Source: Acidobacteriaceae bacterium (GTDB lineage Bacteria > Acidobacteriota > Terriglobia > Terriglobales > Acidobacteriaceae). Taken from it: a stretch of 64,000 nt of DNA. Positions 27,245 to 36,503 of this stretch are shown piece after piece. Made by a program: the position numbers and the translations under genes. Every line of letters begins with the position of its first letter. Within the stretch, counting starts at the first letter, position 1. Under the pieces are notes generated by a model that saw only the letters and a program-made list of their open reading frames with translations, did no database searches and was not told where the DNA came from. The DNA lies in NCBI GenBank assembly GCA_903642235.1, contig CAHJWL010000002.1:310001-374000 (forward strand), in the 5' to 3' direction.

Positions 27245-28609
27245 CTAGCTTTGCGTCGCAAGTGCGGAGGCCTTCCGCATCTGCCACTTACCCTGCGTGA
27301 AGTCTGGGAAGTCGATCGGCGCGCTTCCGTGGCTTACTGAACTCACACTGAGAGGTGACACCGCTGACCATGCTGCGGCGTCATAGACATCCATGTCAGG
27401 TGGCAAGCCCTCGCGCATACATTGCAGCAGACGATAGAGCATCAGGTAATCCATTCCACCATGCCCGCCTACCTTCTTTGCAAGCTCCCCTTCACGCTTC
27501 CAGAGCGGGTGTTCGAACTCCTTGTACTGATCAATTGACCCCCACTCCTCTTCCTTATTCTGCCCCTCCAGGTAGATGCGTGCGGGATAGTCCTCAAAGA
27601 TTCCTTTGGTTCCCGCAACAGAGTTCACGCGATCGTACGGGTGCGGGGTAGACACCGTGTGCTTCACTGTGATCGTCAGCCCATTCGCAGTCTTGATCAA
27701 TGTTGTATTCATATCGCCAGTCACATATTTTTCCGCCAACCGCGGATCACCTGCCTTCAGGTGATCTCTTCGGTAGGCGTCGAGCCCGCGTTGCGGCGAG
27801 CTCATCGAGACCAGGTGCCCGAAACGGTCTCCACGCTGGATGCCCATGTAGTTCGCCACCGGCCCCAGACCATGTGTCGGGTAGAGGTTTCCGTCTCGCT
27901 TGGTATGCTCGGTGCGACGCCACAGACCCTCCCCCTCATCCGAGAACAGCTCGTCGCGGAGATCATGCAGGTAAGCGCCTTCTCCATACAGCAGATCCCC
28001 GAACTTGCCTGCATGCACCATGCGCAGCACCAGTGTCTCGTTGTACCCGTAGCAGCAGTTCTCAAGCATGGTGCAGTGTTTGCGCGTTGCCTCCGACGTA
28101 TGCACGATCTGCCAGCAGTCTTCAAGCGTAGTCACCGCCGGCACCTCGACGGCCACATCCTTGCCCGCCTTCATCGCCGCGACCGCCATCTCCGCATGCC
28201 AGCTCCACGGCGTGGCAACAAATACAAAATCGATCTCCGGCTTGCGCAGCAATGCCTGAAATGCGTGCGTGCCGTCCGTGAATAGCTCCGGTTTCTTCTG
28301 GCCAGCCTTGATGACCAGGTCTGCCGCCTTCTGCGCATGAGCGGGTACGGCATCGCAGATGGCAACGATCTGAGCATCTGCCGCCAGCAGGTTCCCGAGC
28401 AGCGACGTCCCACGCCCACCCGTACCGATCATGCCGATCTTCGGGTCCCGCTTCTCAAACGGTACGTCGATCATGGTCTGTGTGGAGGAGGCCGGCGCAG
28501 CGTTCGATCTTCGAGTCACACCGGCCAGCACTGCGCTTGCCGCGCTGAGTTGAACAAACTTGCGCCGCGTCCAGCAAGCAGCTCCAAAAGCACGCTCATT
28601 CATCGCCAT
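27245..28609 (-). CDS. GH109 alpha-N-acetylgalactosaminidase (Gfo/Idh/MocA fold)
   Basis: 454 residues. A twin-arginine signal (TRRKFVQLSAASAVLAGV, about 14-31) exports the folded, NAD-carrying enzyme. The Rossmann motif is IGMIGTGGRGTSLL. The GH109 core segments are all present: FVATPWSWHAEMAVAAM, VAVEVPAVTTLEDCW, MLENCCYGYNE, HDLRDELF, GLWRRTEHTKRDGNLYPTHG and GDMNTTLIKTANG. GH109 enzymes remove terminal alpha-GalNAc from glycans by an NAD-assisted oxidation/elimination mechanism. First gene of a two-gene minus-strand operon, divergent from nagX. The family match is strong; closeness to ordinary Gfo/Idh/MocA dehydrogenases is the only caveat. Confidence 0.88.
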   Translation of the reverse strand: MAMNERAFGAACWTRRKFVQLSAASAVLAGVTRRSNAAPASSTQTMIDVPFEKRDPKIGMIGTGGRGTSLLGNLLAADAQIVAICDAVPAHAQKAADLVIKAGQKKPELFTDGTHAFQALLRKPEIDFVFVATPWSWHAEMAVAAMKAGKDVAVEVPAVTTLEDCWQIVHTSEATRKHCTMLENCCYGYNETLVLRMVHAGKFGDLLYGEGAYLHDLRDELFSDEGEGLWRRTEHTKRDGNLYPTHGLGPVANYMGIQRGDRFGHLVSMSSPQRGLDAYRRDHLKAGDPRLAEKYVTGDMNTTLIKTANGLTITVKHTVSTPHPYDRVNSVAGTKGIFEDYPARIYLEGQNKEEEWGSIDQYKEFEHPLWKREGELAKKVGGHGGMDYLMLYRLLQCMREGLPPDMDVYDAAAWSAVSPLSVSSVSHGSAPIDFPDFTQGKWQMRKASALATQS

Positions 28610-28709
28610 CTCTCTTCTCCTTGCACGTCTGCTGCTGTGGACTGCTGCCTCTCCAGAGGCGGGACCGCACCTAAACTCGACCCGGGCTCGCTCATCCTCG
28701 CGAAGAACT

Positions 28710-28725
28710 CGTAAGCATTCGAAAC
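28710..28725 (-). promoter_or_regulatory. Weak third copy of the AgaR-like motif
   Basis: On the minus strand GTTTCGAATGCTTACG shares the core GTTTC-N3-T-N2-TTACG with the sites at 23658 and 34542. It lies 101 bp upstream of the GH109 start in the divergent GH109/nagX gap. Similarity to the E. coli consensus is low, so this is a suggestion only. Confidence 0.25.
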
Positions 28726-28875
28726 TACTGGCTTGTGCTAGAGACTATGGCGAAAAACAGCGCACTGTCAAAGACTTTCTCTCAATCGACCCGCAAAGAC
28801 AGCGCAACAAGCGCGCAAGTCCCATGCTAAAATCGGGCACTTCGAAACAGAAAGCCCGGCAACCGAAAGGGAACG

Positions 28876-30111
28876 ATGGCAACGCTTGTTCAGAATGAGG
28901 GAGAGCAAACAAGAAGCGCACCGGGGCCAGTACGTCCACCGGAGCAGCGGCGCAACGTCGCTGTTGATGCATACCGCGGCTTCGTCATGCTTCTCATGAT
29001 GGGCGAAGTTCTCGGCTTTGCAAACATCGCCGCCTCACATCCCAACAGCTTCTTCTGGCACATACTCGGCTTCAATCAATCACACGTGGAATGGACTGGC
29101 ATGAGCCTGCACGACACTATCCAGCCCTCGTTCACCTTTCTCGTCGGCGTTGCCCTTCCATACTCTTTGCGCAGCCGCCTCAGGCACGGCGCCACCTTCC
29201 GCAGCATGCTCGGCCACACCCTCTGGCGCAGCGTTCTGCTCGTATTTCTCGGTTTCTTCCTCCGCTCCATCCATAGCCCCATGACCAACTTCACCTTTGA
29301 GGACACCCTTACTCAGATTGGTCTCGGCTATAGCTTTGCCTTTCTTCTCACCTACGCCCGCCCGCGCTGGCAGTGGACGGCGTTTGCTGCGATCCTGGTC
29401 GGCTACTGGTTCGCCTGGGCGCTTTACCCTGCGCCTGGTCCAGACTTTCCCTGGGCCGCTGTGGGCGTGCCTCCGGAGTGGCACCGTCACCTTCTCTCAG
29501 GGTTCTCCGCGCATTGGAACAAGAACAGCAACCTCGGCCAGGCATTTGATGTGTGGTTCCTCAACCATTTCCGCCGCCCCGAGCCCTTCCTCTTCAACGA
29601 TGGCGGCTACCTCACTCTCAGCTTTATCCCCACTCTCGGCACTATGATCCTCGGCCTCGTCGCCGGCCGTTGGTTCCTGCAAGCCGAACCGAAGATCCCT
29701 CTCCGCCGCTTCTTTCTCGCGGCTGCAACTCTGATGGCCGCCGGTCTCTTCTTCCACGTCACAGGCATCTGCCCTATAGTCAAGCGCATTTGGACCCCTG
29801 CCTGGACGCTTTGGAGCGGCGGTGTCTGCTTTCTCTGTCTGGCAGTCTTTTCCTGGTTCATCGATGAAAGAAATCACCGCCGTTTCGCCTTTCCGCTCGT
29901 CGTTGTCGGGATCAACTCGATAGCCGCTTACCTCTTCGCGCATCTGTTTGAGGACTTTGTGCAAAGCAGCTTTCGGACGCATCTGGGAGACTCCGTGCTC
30001 ACCCTGTTCGGCGCGTCGCTTGAGCCGCTCGTGCTCGGCAGTCTGACTCTGGGCGTCTACTGGCTGCTTCTCTTCTGGATGTTCCGCAACAAGGTCTTTC
30101 TGCGTATTTAG
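28876..30111 (+). CDS. NagX-like membrane protein (DUF5009/HGSNAT family)
   Basis: 411 residues with about ten transmembrane helices. It shows the family signature VDAYRGFVMLLMMGEV in the first helix, then HDTIQPSFTFLVGVALPYSL and GINSIAAYLFAHLFEDFV near the end. Relatives include lysosomal heparan-alpha-glucosaminide N-acetyltransferase and bacterial NagX, found in N-acetylhexosamine loci and suggested to transport or acetylate the sugar in the inner membrane. It is divergent from GH109 and followed by the DeoR regulator. It may be the inner-membrane step for GalNAc here, because no PTS or other sugar permease is in the locus. Confidence 0.8.
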   Translation: MATLVQNEGEQTRSAPGPVRPPEQRRNVAVDAYRGFVMLLMMGEVLGFANIAASHPNSFFWHILGFNQSHVEWTGMSLHDTIQPSFTFLVGVALPYSLRSRLRHGATFRSMLGHTLWRSVLLVFLGFFLRSIHSPMTNFTFEDTLTQIGLGYSFAFLLTYARPRWQWTAFAAILVGYWFAWALYPAPGPDFPWAAVGVPPEWHRHLLSGFSAHWNKNSNLGQAFDVWFLNHFRRPEPFLFNDGGYLTLSFIPTLGTMILGLVAGRWFLQAEPKIPLRRFFLAAATLMAAGLFFHVTGICPIVKRIWTPAWTLWSGGVCFLCLAVFSWFIDERNHRRFAFPLVVVGINSIAAYLFAHLFEDFVQSSFRTHLGDSVLTLFGASLEPLVLGSLTLGVYWLLLFWMFRNKVFLRI

Positions 30112-30222
30112 AAGGCACGGGCAGCTCTGTCGCATCACTCTACGAAATCACTGAATAGGAGTGTCTGCCGCGCTGTGCGGACGATATGATGGCTGCGAGC
30201 CTCAGCGCGGAGCAGCATTCTT

Positions 30223-31053
30223 ATGAAGAAAGACCTCCTCAACCGATCTGCCGCTCCAGGCCCAGCCGACGATGATCCCTTGCCGGATGGCATGATGGCC
30301 GAAGAACGCCGCATGCAGATCCTGCAGATCATTCGTGCCGAAGGCCGCGCCAAGGTCAACGATCTCGTTCATCGCTTCAAGACCTCCGCCGTCACTATCC
30401 GCAGCGATCTCAACGAACTCCATCAGCGTGGCGTCATTCAGCGCTCACACGGCGGCGCCGTCATCCAGGACACCGTCTTTCGGGAGTCCCCGCTCAACGA
30501 GCGCCTGAAGAATCAATCCAAAGAAAAGCAGCGTATCGGCGCGATGGCCGCCACCCTCATCAGGGAAGGTGAGACTGTCATTCTCGATTCGGGAACGACC
30601 ACGCTTGAGGTCGCCCGGCAGCTGAAAAACATTCCCCATCTTCAGGTCATTACAAATGGCGTCAATATCGCCGTCGAGCTGCTTGGTGCGCGGCATACGC
30701 AGACAATCATGATGGGCGGCACAGTCCGCAACGAGTCGGCCTCGATCGTCGGCCGCGCAACGGAGGACATGCTCGAGCAGTTCTCAGCCGATAAGCTCTT
30801 TCTCTGCGGCGCCGGCTGCGATCCGGAGTTCGGCGTGAGCGGCACCAATCTCGAAGAGACCATGGCAAATCGCGCGATGCTCCGTGCCGCCCGCGAGATC
30901 ATCGTCGTCGCGGATGCCAGCAAGTTCACACGCCGCAGCATGAGCCTTATCGCCTCCTTTTCAGAGGTTGACATTGTCATCAGCGACCTCAGCCTGGCAC
31001 CCGAACTCCAGGAGCGCGTCCGCTCCTTCGGCTGCAAGCTCATTCTGGTCTAG
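30223..31053 (+). CDS. agaR: DeoR-family regulator, AgaR-like
   Basis: 276 residues. The N-terminal winged helix-turn-helix (EERRMQILQIIRAEGRAKVNDLVHRFKTSAVTIRSDLNELHQRG region, about 25-70) carries the DeoR signature. The C-terminal DeoRC sugar-phosphate sensor domain is in place (ILDSGTTTLEVARQL, ITNGVNIAVELL, MMGGTVRN, EIIVVADASKF). The extra 20 residues before the HTH make the start at 30223 less certain; ATG 30292 is an alternative. It lies downstream of nagX on the same strand. The symbol rests on locus content and on AgaR-box-like motifs in neighbouring promoters. Confidence 0.82.
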   Translation: MKKDLLNRSAAPGPADDDPLPDGMMAEERRMQILQIIRAEGRAKVNDLVHRFKTSAVTIRSDLNELHQRGVIQRSHGGAVIQDTVFRESPLNERLKNQSKEKQRIGAMAATLIREGETVILDSGTTTLEVARQLKNIPHLQVITNGVNIAVELLGARHTQTIMMGGTVRNESASIVGRATEDMLEQFSADKLFLCGAGCDPEFGVSGTNLEETMANRAMLRAAREIIVVADASKFTRRSMSLIASFSEVDIVISDLSLAPELQERVRSFGCKLILV

Positions 31054-31070
31054 GGCGTGCCAGGCAATAT

Positions 31071-34000
31071 TCAGTAGTAGATCTTTGCCCCGATCTGAAT
31101 CAGCCGCGGGTCCCGCGCGGCCGTCAGCACCCCAAAGTTCGACGACCCAAAGGTTGTCGCGTTGTTCGAGTTCTGCGGCCCCGCTCCAGCAAACAGCAGG
31201 TTCGGATGGTTCAGCACGTTATAGAACTCGCCCCGCAGCTCCAGATGCCGCGCCTCCCCAAAGCCGATCGTCTTCAGCAGCGATGCATCCCAGTTCTTGT
31301 TTCCCGGCCCGTTCAGCGTGTTCAATGACACGTTGCCAAACGATCCCAACGCTGGATCCCCGAAGGCGCAGGTGTTGAAGAAGGTGCCCGGCACGCATGG
31401 CTTGTCCGACGCCTTCTGTCCCGGAACGAAGTCCGGACGCTGCTGCCCGTCAGAGTTTGAGAAGTTTGAGTTCGAGTCTGTCACCGTGTACCACGTGCCC
31501 GACGAGAGCGTCACCACGCCTGAGAGCTGCCATCCTCCGACAAGCGCATTGAGCAACGGCCCGCTCTTTCCTCCCAGAGCCATTCCTCGCCCGATCGGCA
31601 GATCCCATGAGTACCCCGCTGTAAACCGGTGCCGCACATCAAAATCAAGGTTGCCATACTCGGCGATGCGCCGGATGTCCCGGAACCCGTCGTTGTTCTG
31701 TGCTCCCAGGTTTGCGTTCGACGAGTTACCCAGTCCGTGACTGTAGGTATAGTTCACAATCGCTGCCACACCGTGGTTCAGATGCTCTTCAAGCCGCACC
31801 TGTCCCGCGTTGTAGTTTGAAAAGCCATTTGACTTCAACCATCCGATTGAAGAGTCCACATACGAGAAGGGCCGCCGCGAGGCATAGTCCGCAGTCGGAT
31901 CGGCCGTTGCCGTCGCCTGATTCAGATTTGACGTGGTGTACAGATGCGTTCCCTTCGATCCCACATAGGCCGCCTCTACCGTCGTCTTCGGCCCGATCTC
32001 GTGCTGCACCGTCACGTGCCACTGCTCCACGTACGGTGTCCGCAGTTGATCCTCTGAGAACAGATTCGGCGTGTTTGGATCCGTCAGAGACGTCGCTGGA
32101 AAGCCATTCGCCAGCGTGCGCAGGCCCGGAACGGAGCAGTCCTGCACCGCGGCATAGGAGGGCAAACTACACGGTCCGACAAAGTTCTGAGAGGCGAAAT
32201 ACGGCGGGTTGAAGCCCGGGCTCGGGTTGCTGTACGGTCCGCTCTCTTCGCCGTTAAAGAACAACCCGCCCGCGGCGCGCACAACCCAGCCGGGCTGGAA
32301 CTGGTAGGCCAGTCCCACCCGCGGCGAGACGTTGGTGTACACAGGTGCAATCAAGCCATCCGACGCCGTCCGATTCACCTTGCCGGCCAGCAGCGCCGCG
32401 AACGTTGGTGTCAGCACCGCATTGCTGCTCTTCGGGATATCCAGATCTCCTGTCACAGGATTGAAGTTTGCCTGCGCGTTGTGCCGCTCCTTGATCGCTG
32501 AGAAGAAGTCATAGCGAACACCCGCATTAATCGTCAGCTTCGGCGTTGCTCGCCAGTCGTCCTGGAGGAATACCCCGTACACCCGCCGGTTGTAGTCCAC
32601 ATTGTTGATGTTGTTGATCGCGCCGCCATCCGGTTGGCCTGTCAAGAGCGTCGCGAAGCCACTGCCACCCGTTCCCTGCGCCCCCGGATTGTCCGTAAAC
32701 TGCGTTCCGAAGCTGAGAGTTCCGCGCGGCGCTGCGGGCTGAAAGATCGTGAACTCCTCCGGTCGAAACTCGCCGCCGATCTTGATGCTGTGGTCCCCTT
32801 GAATCAACGTGAACGTGTCAGAGAGTGTGTAGGTGTTCTGAATCTCGTTCGACGGCAGATAAGTCGGGCTGCCCAGCGTTGCGACATCGTTGAAGAACAT
32901 CTGCGGCAGGCCGCCATTGCTCGTTCCCGCTTGATACGGCACACCCGGAAAGCCAATCTGTCCGGAGACATCCGTTCCTGAGTTGAACTGAAATCGGCTG
33001 GAGTGGAGCCGGTTCCAGCCCACCCGCACCTCATCCACCTTCTTGGGACTGAACACATGGGTCTCACTCACCGCAATGGAGTATGCGTTGTTGTTGCCGG
33101 CGCCGCTGAAGAACCCGCCGCCATCCGCCAGCCCCGGAAGTGGCGGCGGAATGGTGTACGGTGCCCGGCTCATACTGAAGCGGTAAAAGGCATTGTCGTG
33201 GCTGTCTATCACCTGGTCCACACGAATGTCACCCTGATCTCCCGTTCGCACCAGCTTCGGGTTCGAGACGTAGTTGTAGCCGGTGCTGTTCGCCGCATTC
33301 GGCGCCGGGTACAGCGCCGCCAGCTTCGCTCCCAGCGCATCCATCCTGTCTGTCGGAACAATGTTTGACGCGACACCGTTCGCGTATCCGAACGGCACTC
33401 CGCAAAAGCCGGTAGGACTCGCGGCCGAGGCTTGCGTCAGTTTGGTATCGAACAACTCCCCCGCGTACGTCGGCTGGCCATTACAGTCAGAAACACCCGT
33501 CGGCGAAGTTGTATCCAGCTGACTTGAAAAGTTCCCCGCCTTCTGCGCGGATGTTGGCACCAGGCTTGTATATGTCTGTCCCTGTGAGAGCCGCAGCCCT
33601 TCGTAGTCCGCGAACACAAACAGCTTGTCCTTTCGCAGCGGCGCGCCAAGTGTCGCACCGAACTGGTTTTGGTGGTACGGCGGCAGCGTCTGGTCGAAGT
33701 AGTTCCGTGCATCAAACGCCTGATTGCGGAGGAAGTCGTACACCACGCCGTGAATCTGGTTTGTTCCGCTCTTCGTCGTCGCGTTCACCACTGCGCCCGT
33801 GGCGCGCCCAAACTCGGCTGAGTACGAATCCGTTTCGACGCGGAACTCCTGCAAAGCGTCGACAGAGGGCATCACCGCATAGTTCGCCTCATTCAGCAGA
33901 TCCGGCAAATTGGAGTTGTCGTCGATGCCGTCGAGCAGAAAATTGTTCTGCAGCGATCGGGCTCCGTTCGCGCTGAATCCGAAGCCGCTCTCATCGCGGG

Positions 34001-34514
34001 ATCCCGGCTCACTCACCGTAACGCCGGCCGTCAACTGCGCTAACTGCACCGGGTTGCGGCCATTCAGCGGAAGCGTCTGCATCGTGCGGCTATCGATGAG
34101 TTGGCTTCGTTCGGAACTGGCCGTCTCGAGCACAGGAGCACTTCCCGCGACCTCCACCGACGTGGTCACGGTTCCGGTCTGCAAGGTGAGATCAATCTGC
34201 TGTCGCTGCTGCACGCTCAGTGTGAAGGGTCCGGCCAGCGCCCGGCTGAAGCCTTCCGCATTGACTGCAAGCCGGTAGATCCCGATGTGAACTGGACTGA
34301 TCGTCCACTCCCCGCTCTCATTACTGCTCGTACGGTACTCAAAGTTTGTGTCGGTGTTTGTTACAGTTACGGTTGCGTGCGGGACCGTCGCGCCCGTCGC
34401 ATCGACGACCCTGCCTGCGACCGTCGCCGTGTCGATCTGTCCCCGCAAACGGGCTGTGGCACACACGAGAATGATCAGGAGCGTCCAGACCTTCGTGTTC
34501 CTTCGGATCTTCAT
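31071..34514 (-). CDS. TonB-dependent receptor, Oar-like, with carboxypeptidase-regulatory domain
   Basis: 1147-residue outer-membrane receptor. Signal peptide at about 1-25. CarboxypepD_reg-like beta sandwich at about 28-110 (TATVAGRVVDATGATVPHATV). Plug domain at about 120-230 with TLPLNGRNPVQLAQLTAG, FLLDGIDDN and GTNQIHGVVYDFLRNQAFDARNYF. The rest is a large barrel ending in the aromatic LIQIGAKIYY. Such receptors import glycans or oligosaccharides with TonB energy. It is convergent with agaR, and an AgaR-box-like motif sits 28-44 bp before its start, so GalNAc-containing glycan is the likely cargo (inference). Confidence 0.9.
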   Translation of the reverse strand: MKIRRNTKVWTLLIILVCATARLRGQIDTATVAGRVVDATGATVPHATVTVTNTDTNFEYRTSSNESGEWTISPVHIGIYRLAVNAEGFSRALAGPFTLSVQQRQQIDLTLQTGTVTTSVEVAGSAPVLETASSERSQLIDSRTMQTLPLNGRNPVQLAQLTAGVTVSEPGSRDESGFGFSANGARSLQNNFLLDGIDDNSNLPDLLNEANYAVMPSVDALQEFRVETDSYSAEFGRATGAVVNATTKSGTNQIHGVVYDFLRNQAFDARNYFDQTLPPYHQNQFGATLGAPLRKDKLFVFADYEGLRLSQGQTYTSLVPTSAQKAGNFSSQLDTTSPTGVSDCNGQPTYAGELFDTKLTQASAASPTGFCGVPFGYANGVASNIVPTDRMDALGAKLAALYPAPNAANSTGYNYVSNPKLVRTGDQGDIRVDQVIDSHDNAFYRFSMSRAPYTIPPPLPGLADGGGFFSGAGNNNAYSIAVSETHVFSPKKVDEVRVGWNRLHSSRFQFNSGTDVSGQIGFPGVPYQAGTSNGGLPQMFFNDVATLGSPTYLPSNEIQNTYTLSDTFTLIQGDHSIKIGGEFRPEEFTIFQPAAPRGTLSFGTQFTDNPGAQGTGGSGFATLLTGQPDGGAINNINNVDYNRRVYGVFLQDDWRATPKLTINAGVRYDFFSAIKERHNAQANFNPVTGDLDIPKSSNAVLTPTFAALLAGKVNRTASDGLIAPVYTNVSPRVGLAYQFQPGWVVRAAGGLFFNGEESGPYSNPSPGFNPPYFASQNFVGPCSLPSYAAVQDCSVPGLRTLANGFPATSLTDPNTPNLFSEDQLRTPYVEQWHVTVQHEIGPKTTVEAAYVGSKGTHLYTTSNLNQATATADPTADYASRRPFSYVDSSIGWLKSNGFSNYNAGQVRLEEHLNHGVAAIVNYTYSHGLGNSSNANLGAQNNDGFRDIRRIAEYGNLDFDVRHRFTAGYSWDLPIGRGMALGGKSGPLLNALVGGWQLSGVVTLSSGTWYTVTDSNSNFSNSDGQQRPDFVPGQKASDKPCVPGTFFNTCAFGDPALGSFGNVSLNTLNGPGNKNWDASLLKTIGFGEARHLELRGEFYNVLNHPNLLFAGAGPQNSNNATTFGSSNFGVLTAARDPRLIQIGAKIYY

Positions 34515-34541
34515 AGATGGAGACCTCGTCAGGGATTCCCG

Positions 34542-34558
34542 GTTTCATTTATTTACGT
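34542..34558 (+). promoter_or_regulatory. AgaR-box-like operator candidate before the TonB-dependent receptor
   Basis: GTTTCATTTATTTACGT matches the motif at 23658 in 15 of 17 bases without a gap. It matches about 16 of 20 positions of the remembered E. coli AgaR consensus. It lies 28-44 bp upstream of the receptor start codon. Confidence 0.45.
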
Positions 34559-34782
34559 ATTGCTGTGAAGTCTCCGCGATGCCGGATTTCTTGTCAATCT
34601 TAATGTTCATGGAATGGCTCTGCTTCAGAGCGGGCGCAGCGGCACTGCATGCGTTCACCCAACAAGATCGCCATCGGATTTCCTGTAGTCATCGGCACCT
34701 CCGGCATGCGCGGAGCCGGTAAACTGGGAAGGCCTGCTGCATCCCTCAATCACGCAGCCCACACCCAACTCTCCGAGGCCCC

Positions 34783-36414
34783 TTGCACAAGAATCTGCTT
34801 CCCATCGAAACAATCGTCGCCAAGCTCAGCCTGCCGGAGTCTGTTGTAGAAAAACGGAGTGCGATCAGCGCCAAACTCAGCCTGGATCTCCTTCAGGAGG
34901 AGAGCGTTCGTTCTCAGCAAGGTAAGTTGATCCTGGTCACCGCGACCACTCCCACAGCCTCGGGCGAAGGAAAGACGGTCACCTCGATCGGCCTGGTGCA
35001 AGGCCTCGAACGTATCGGCAAGCACGCGATCATTACCTCGCGCGAGCCCTCCCTCGGTCCGGTCTTCGGCATGAAAGGCGGTGCGGCTGGCGGCGGCAAA
35101 TCACAGATTGAACCGAGCGAATCGATAAATCTGCACTTCCACGGTGACTTTCACGCCATCACCTCTGCGCACAATCTGCTCGCCGCGTTGATTGATTCCC
35201 ATCTCTTCCACGGCAACGCTCTCGAAATTAATGCGGATGCGATTACCTGGCCGCGAGCGCTGGACATGAACGATCGTGCGCTTCGCAGCATCCTGGTGAG
35301 CGTTACTCCACCGGACAGGATGCAGCGGGATGGGAGCAATCGTGCGACCGGGTTTCTCATCACGGCCGCCTCCGAGATCATGGCCATCCTGGCGCTTGCG
35401 GAAAGCCGCGAGGATCTGCGCGACCGTCTGACCCGCATCGTGATCGGCGAGAACCGGTCTGGCTCTCCTGTCTTTGCCGGCGACCTCGGCGCGGTTGGTC
35501 CCATGATGGCGCTCCTGAAGGAAGCCCTCCTGCCGAATCTTGTGCAGACCACCGAAGGGACGCCAGCACTCGTGCATTGTGGACCCTTCGCCAATATCGC
35601 CCACGGCACCAGCTCCGTCCTCTCCCAGAAGATGGGTCTGTGTCTTGCGGACTATGTTGTCAACGAGACCGGCTTCGCCTCTGACCTGGGCTTTGAGAAG
35701 TACATGGACATCGTGATGCCATCGTCCGGCATCAGGCCTTCGGCTGCCGTTCTGGTCACGACCGTTCAGAGTATGCGAAATCAAGGCGAAGGCAGTCTCG
35801 AGGCAGGACTGCACAATCTCGAGAAGCACATGAAGATCGTCAGTGGCTTCCATCTACCGCTCGTCGTGGCAATCAATCGATTTCCCAAGGACACGGACGA
35901 AGAACTCGCGATGCTGAAGAGCTTCTGCGAGGCGCAGGGCGCCGCATTCGCTCTGTCTGAGGCCTTTGTGAAGGGTGGAGAGGGTGCAGTCGATCTCGCC
36001 CGAGAAGTTGTGGCCCTGATCGACGCCAATCCACAACCAGACCTCACGACGACATACCTTCCCGGCACGCCGCCGGTTGAAAAACTGAGACAGCTCGCGC
36101 GCTCGATCTACGGCGCAAAGGATCTGCAGCTGAGTGAGCGTGCGCAAACGAAGCTTGCTCAGTTCGAGCGCTGGGGCTACGGACACCTTCCGATCTGCGT
36201 GGCAAAGACCCAGTACTCGCTCTCCGATGATCCCAAGCGTATGGGCGCACCTGCTGACTGGACGCTCGCGATCAGCGATATGGCACTCTCAGCGGGTGCC
36301 GGCTTCCTCATCGCCATCTCAGGCAGCATGATGCTCATGCCGGGACTCCCGAAGTCGTCGCGGGCTATGGACATTGACGTTGACGCGGCAGGGGAGATCG
36401 TCGGCATGTCCTAG
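34783..36414 (+). CDS. fhs: Formate--tetrahydrofolate ligase
   Basis: 543-residue cytoplasmic enzyme making 10-formyl-tetrahydrofolate from formate, ATP and tetrahydrofolate. Seen: the family start LLPIETIVAKLSLPE, the ATP site TPTASGEGKTVTSIGLVQGL, REPSLGPVFGMKGGAAGGGKSQI, GDFHAITSAHNLLAALID and LDMNDRALR. The end reads ISGSMMLMPGLPKSSRAMDIDVD. Length is normal. The only start in this open frame is TTG at 34783 (a stop lies at 34720), with a weak GAGG 4-5 nt before it. The 224 bp between the AgaR-like motif and this gene hold no other feature I recognise. Single-gene unit. Confidence 0.95.
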   Translation: MHKNLLPIETIVAKLSLPESVVEKRSAISAKLSLDLLQEESVRSQQGKLILVTATTPTASGEGKTVTSIGLVQGLERIGKHAIITSREPSLGPVFGMKGGAAGGGKSQIEPSESINLHFHGDFHAITSAHNLLAALIDSHLFHGNALEINADAITWPRALDMNDRALRSILVSVTPPDRMQRDGSNRATGFLITAASEIMAILALAESREDLRDRLTRIVIGENRSGSPVFAGDLGAVGPMMALLKEALLPNLVQTTEGTPALVHCGPFANIAHGTSSVLSQKMGLCLADYVVNETGFASDLGFEKYMDIVMPSSGIRPSAAVLVTTVQSMRNQGEGSLEAGLHNLEKHMKIVSGFHLPLVVAINRFPKDTDEELAMLKSFCEAQGAAFALSEAFVKGGEGAVDLAREVVALIDANPQPDLTTTYLPGTPPVEKLRQLARSIYGAKDLQLSERAQTKLAQFERWGYGHLPICVAKTQYSLSDDPKRMGAPADWTLAISDMALSAGAGFLIAISGSMMLMPGLPKSSRAMDIDVDAAGEIVGMS

Positions 36415-36503
36415 GCGACTCTGCCCTCTGAAAGATTTCCTCCAGTCTCCATCGTCCTCCCGATCTCCTGCGAGGACACAGGCTGCCGTATCCATTCCGC
36501 AGC

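Noticed and set aside
34559-34782. Possible riboswitch in front of fhs
   Set aside because: I looked for cobalamin-, TPP- and tetrahydrofolate-type consensus elements and found no convincing match or pairing.
34649-34849. 66-codon plus-strand frame before fhs
   Set aside because: Overlaps the start of fhs in another frame, and its second half is the out-of-frame reading of fhs.
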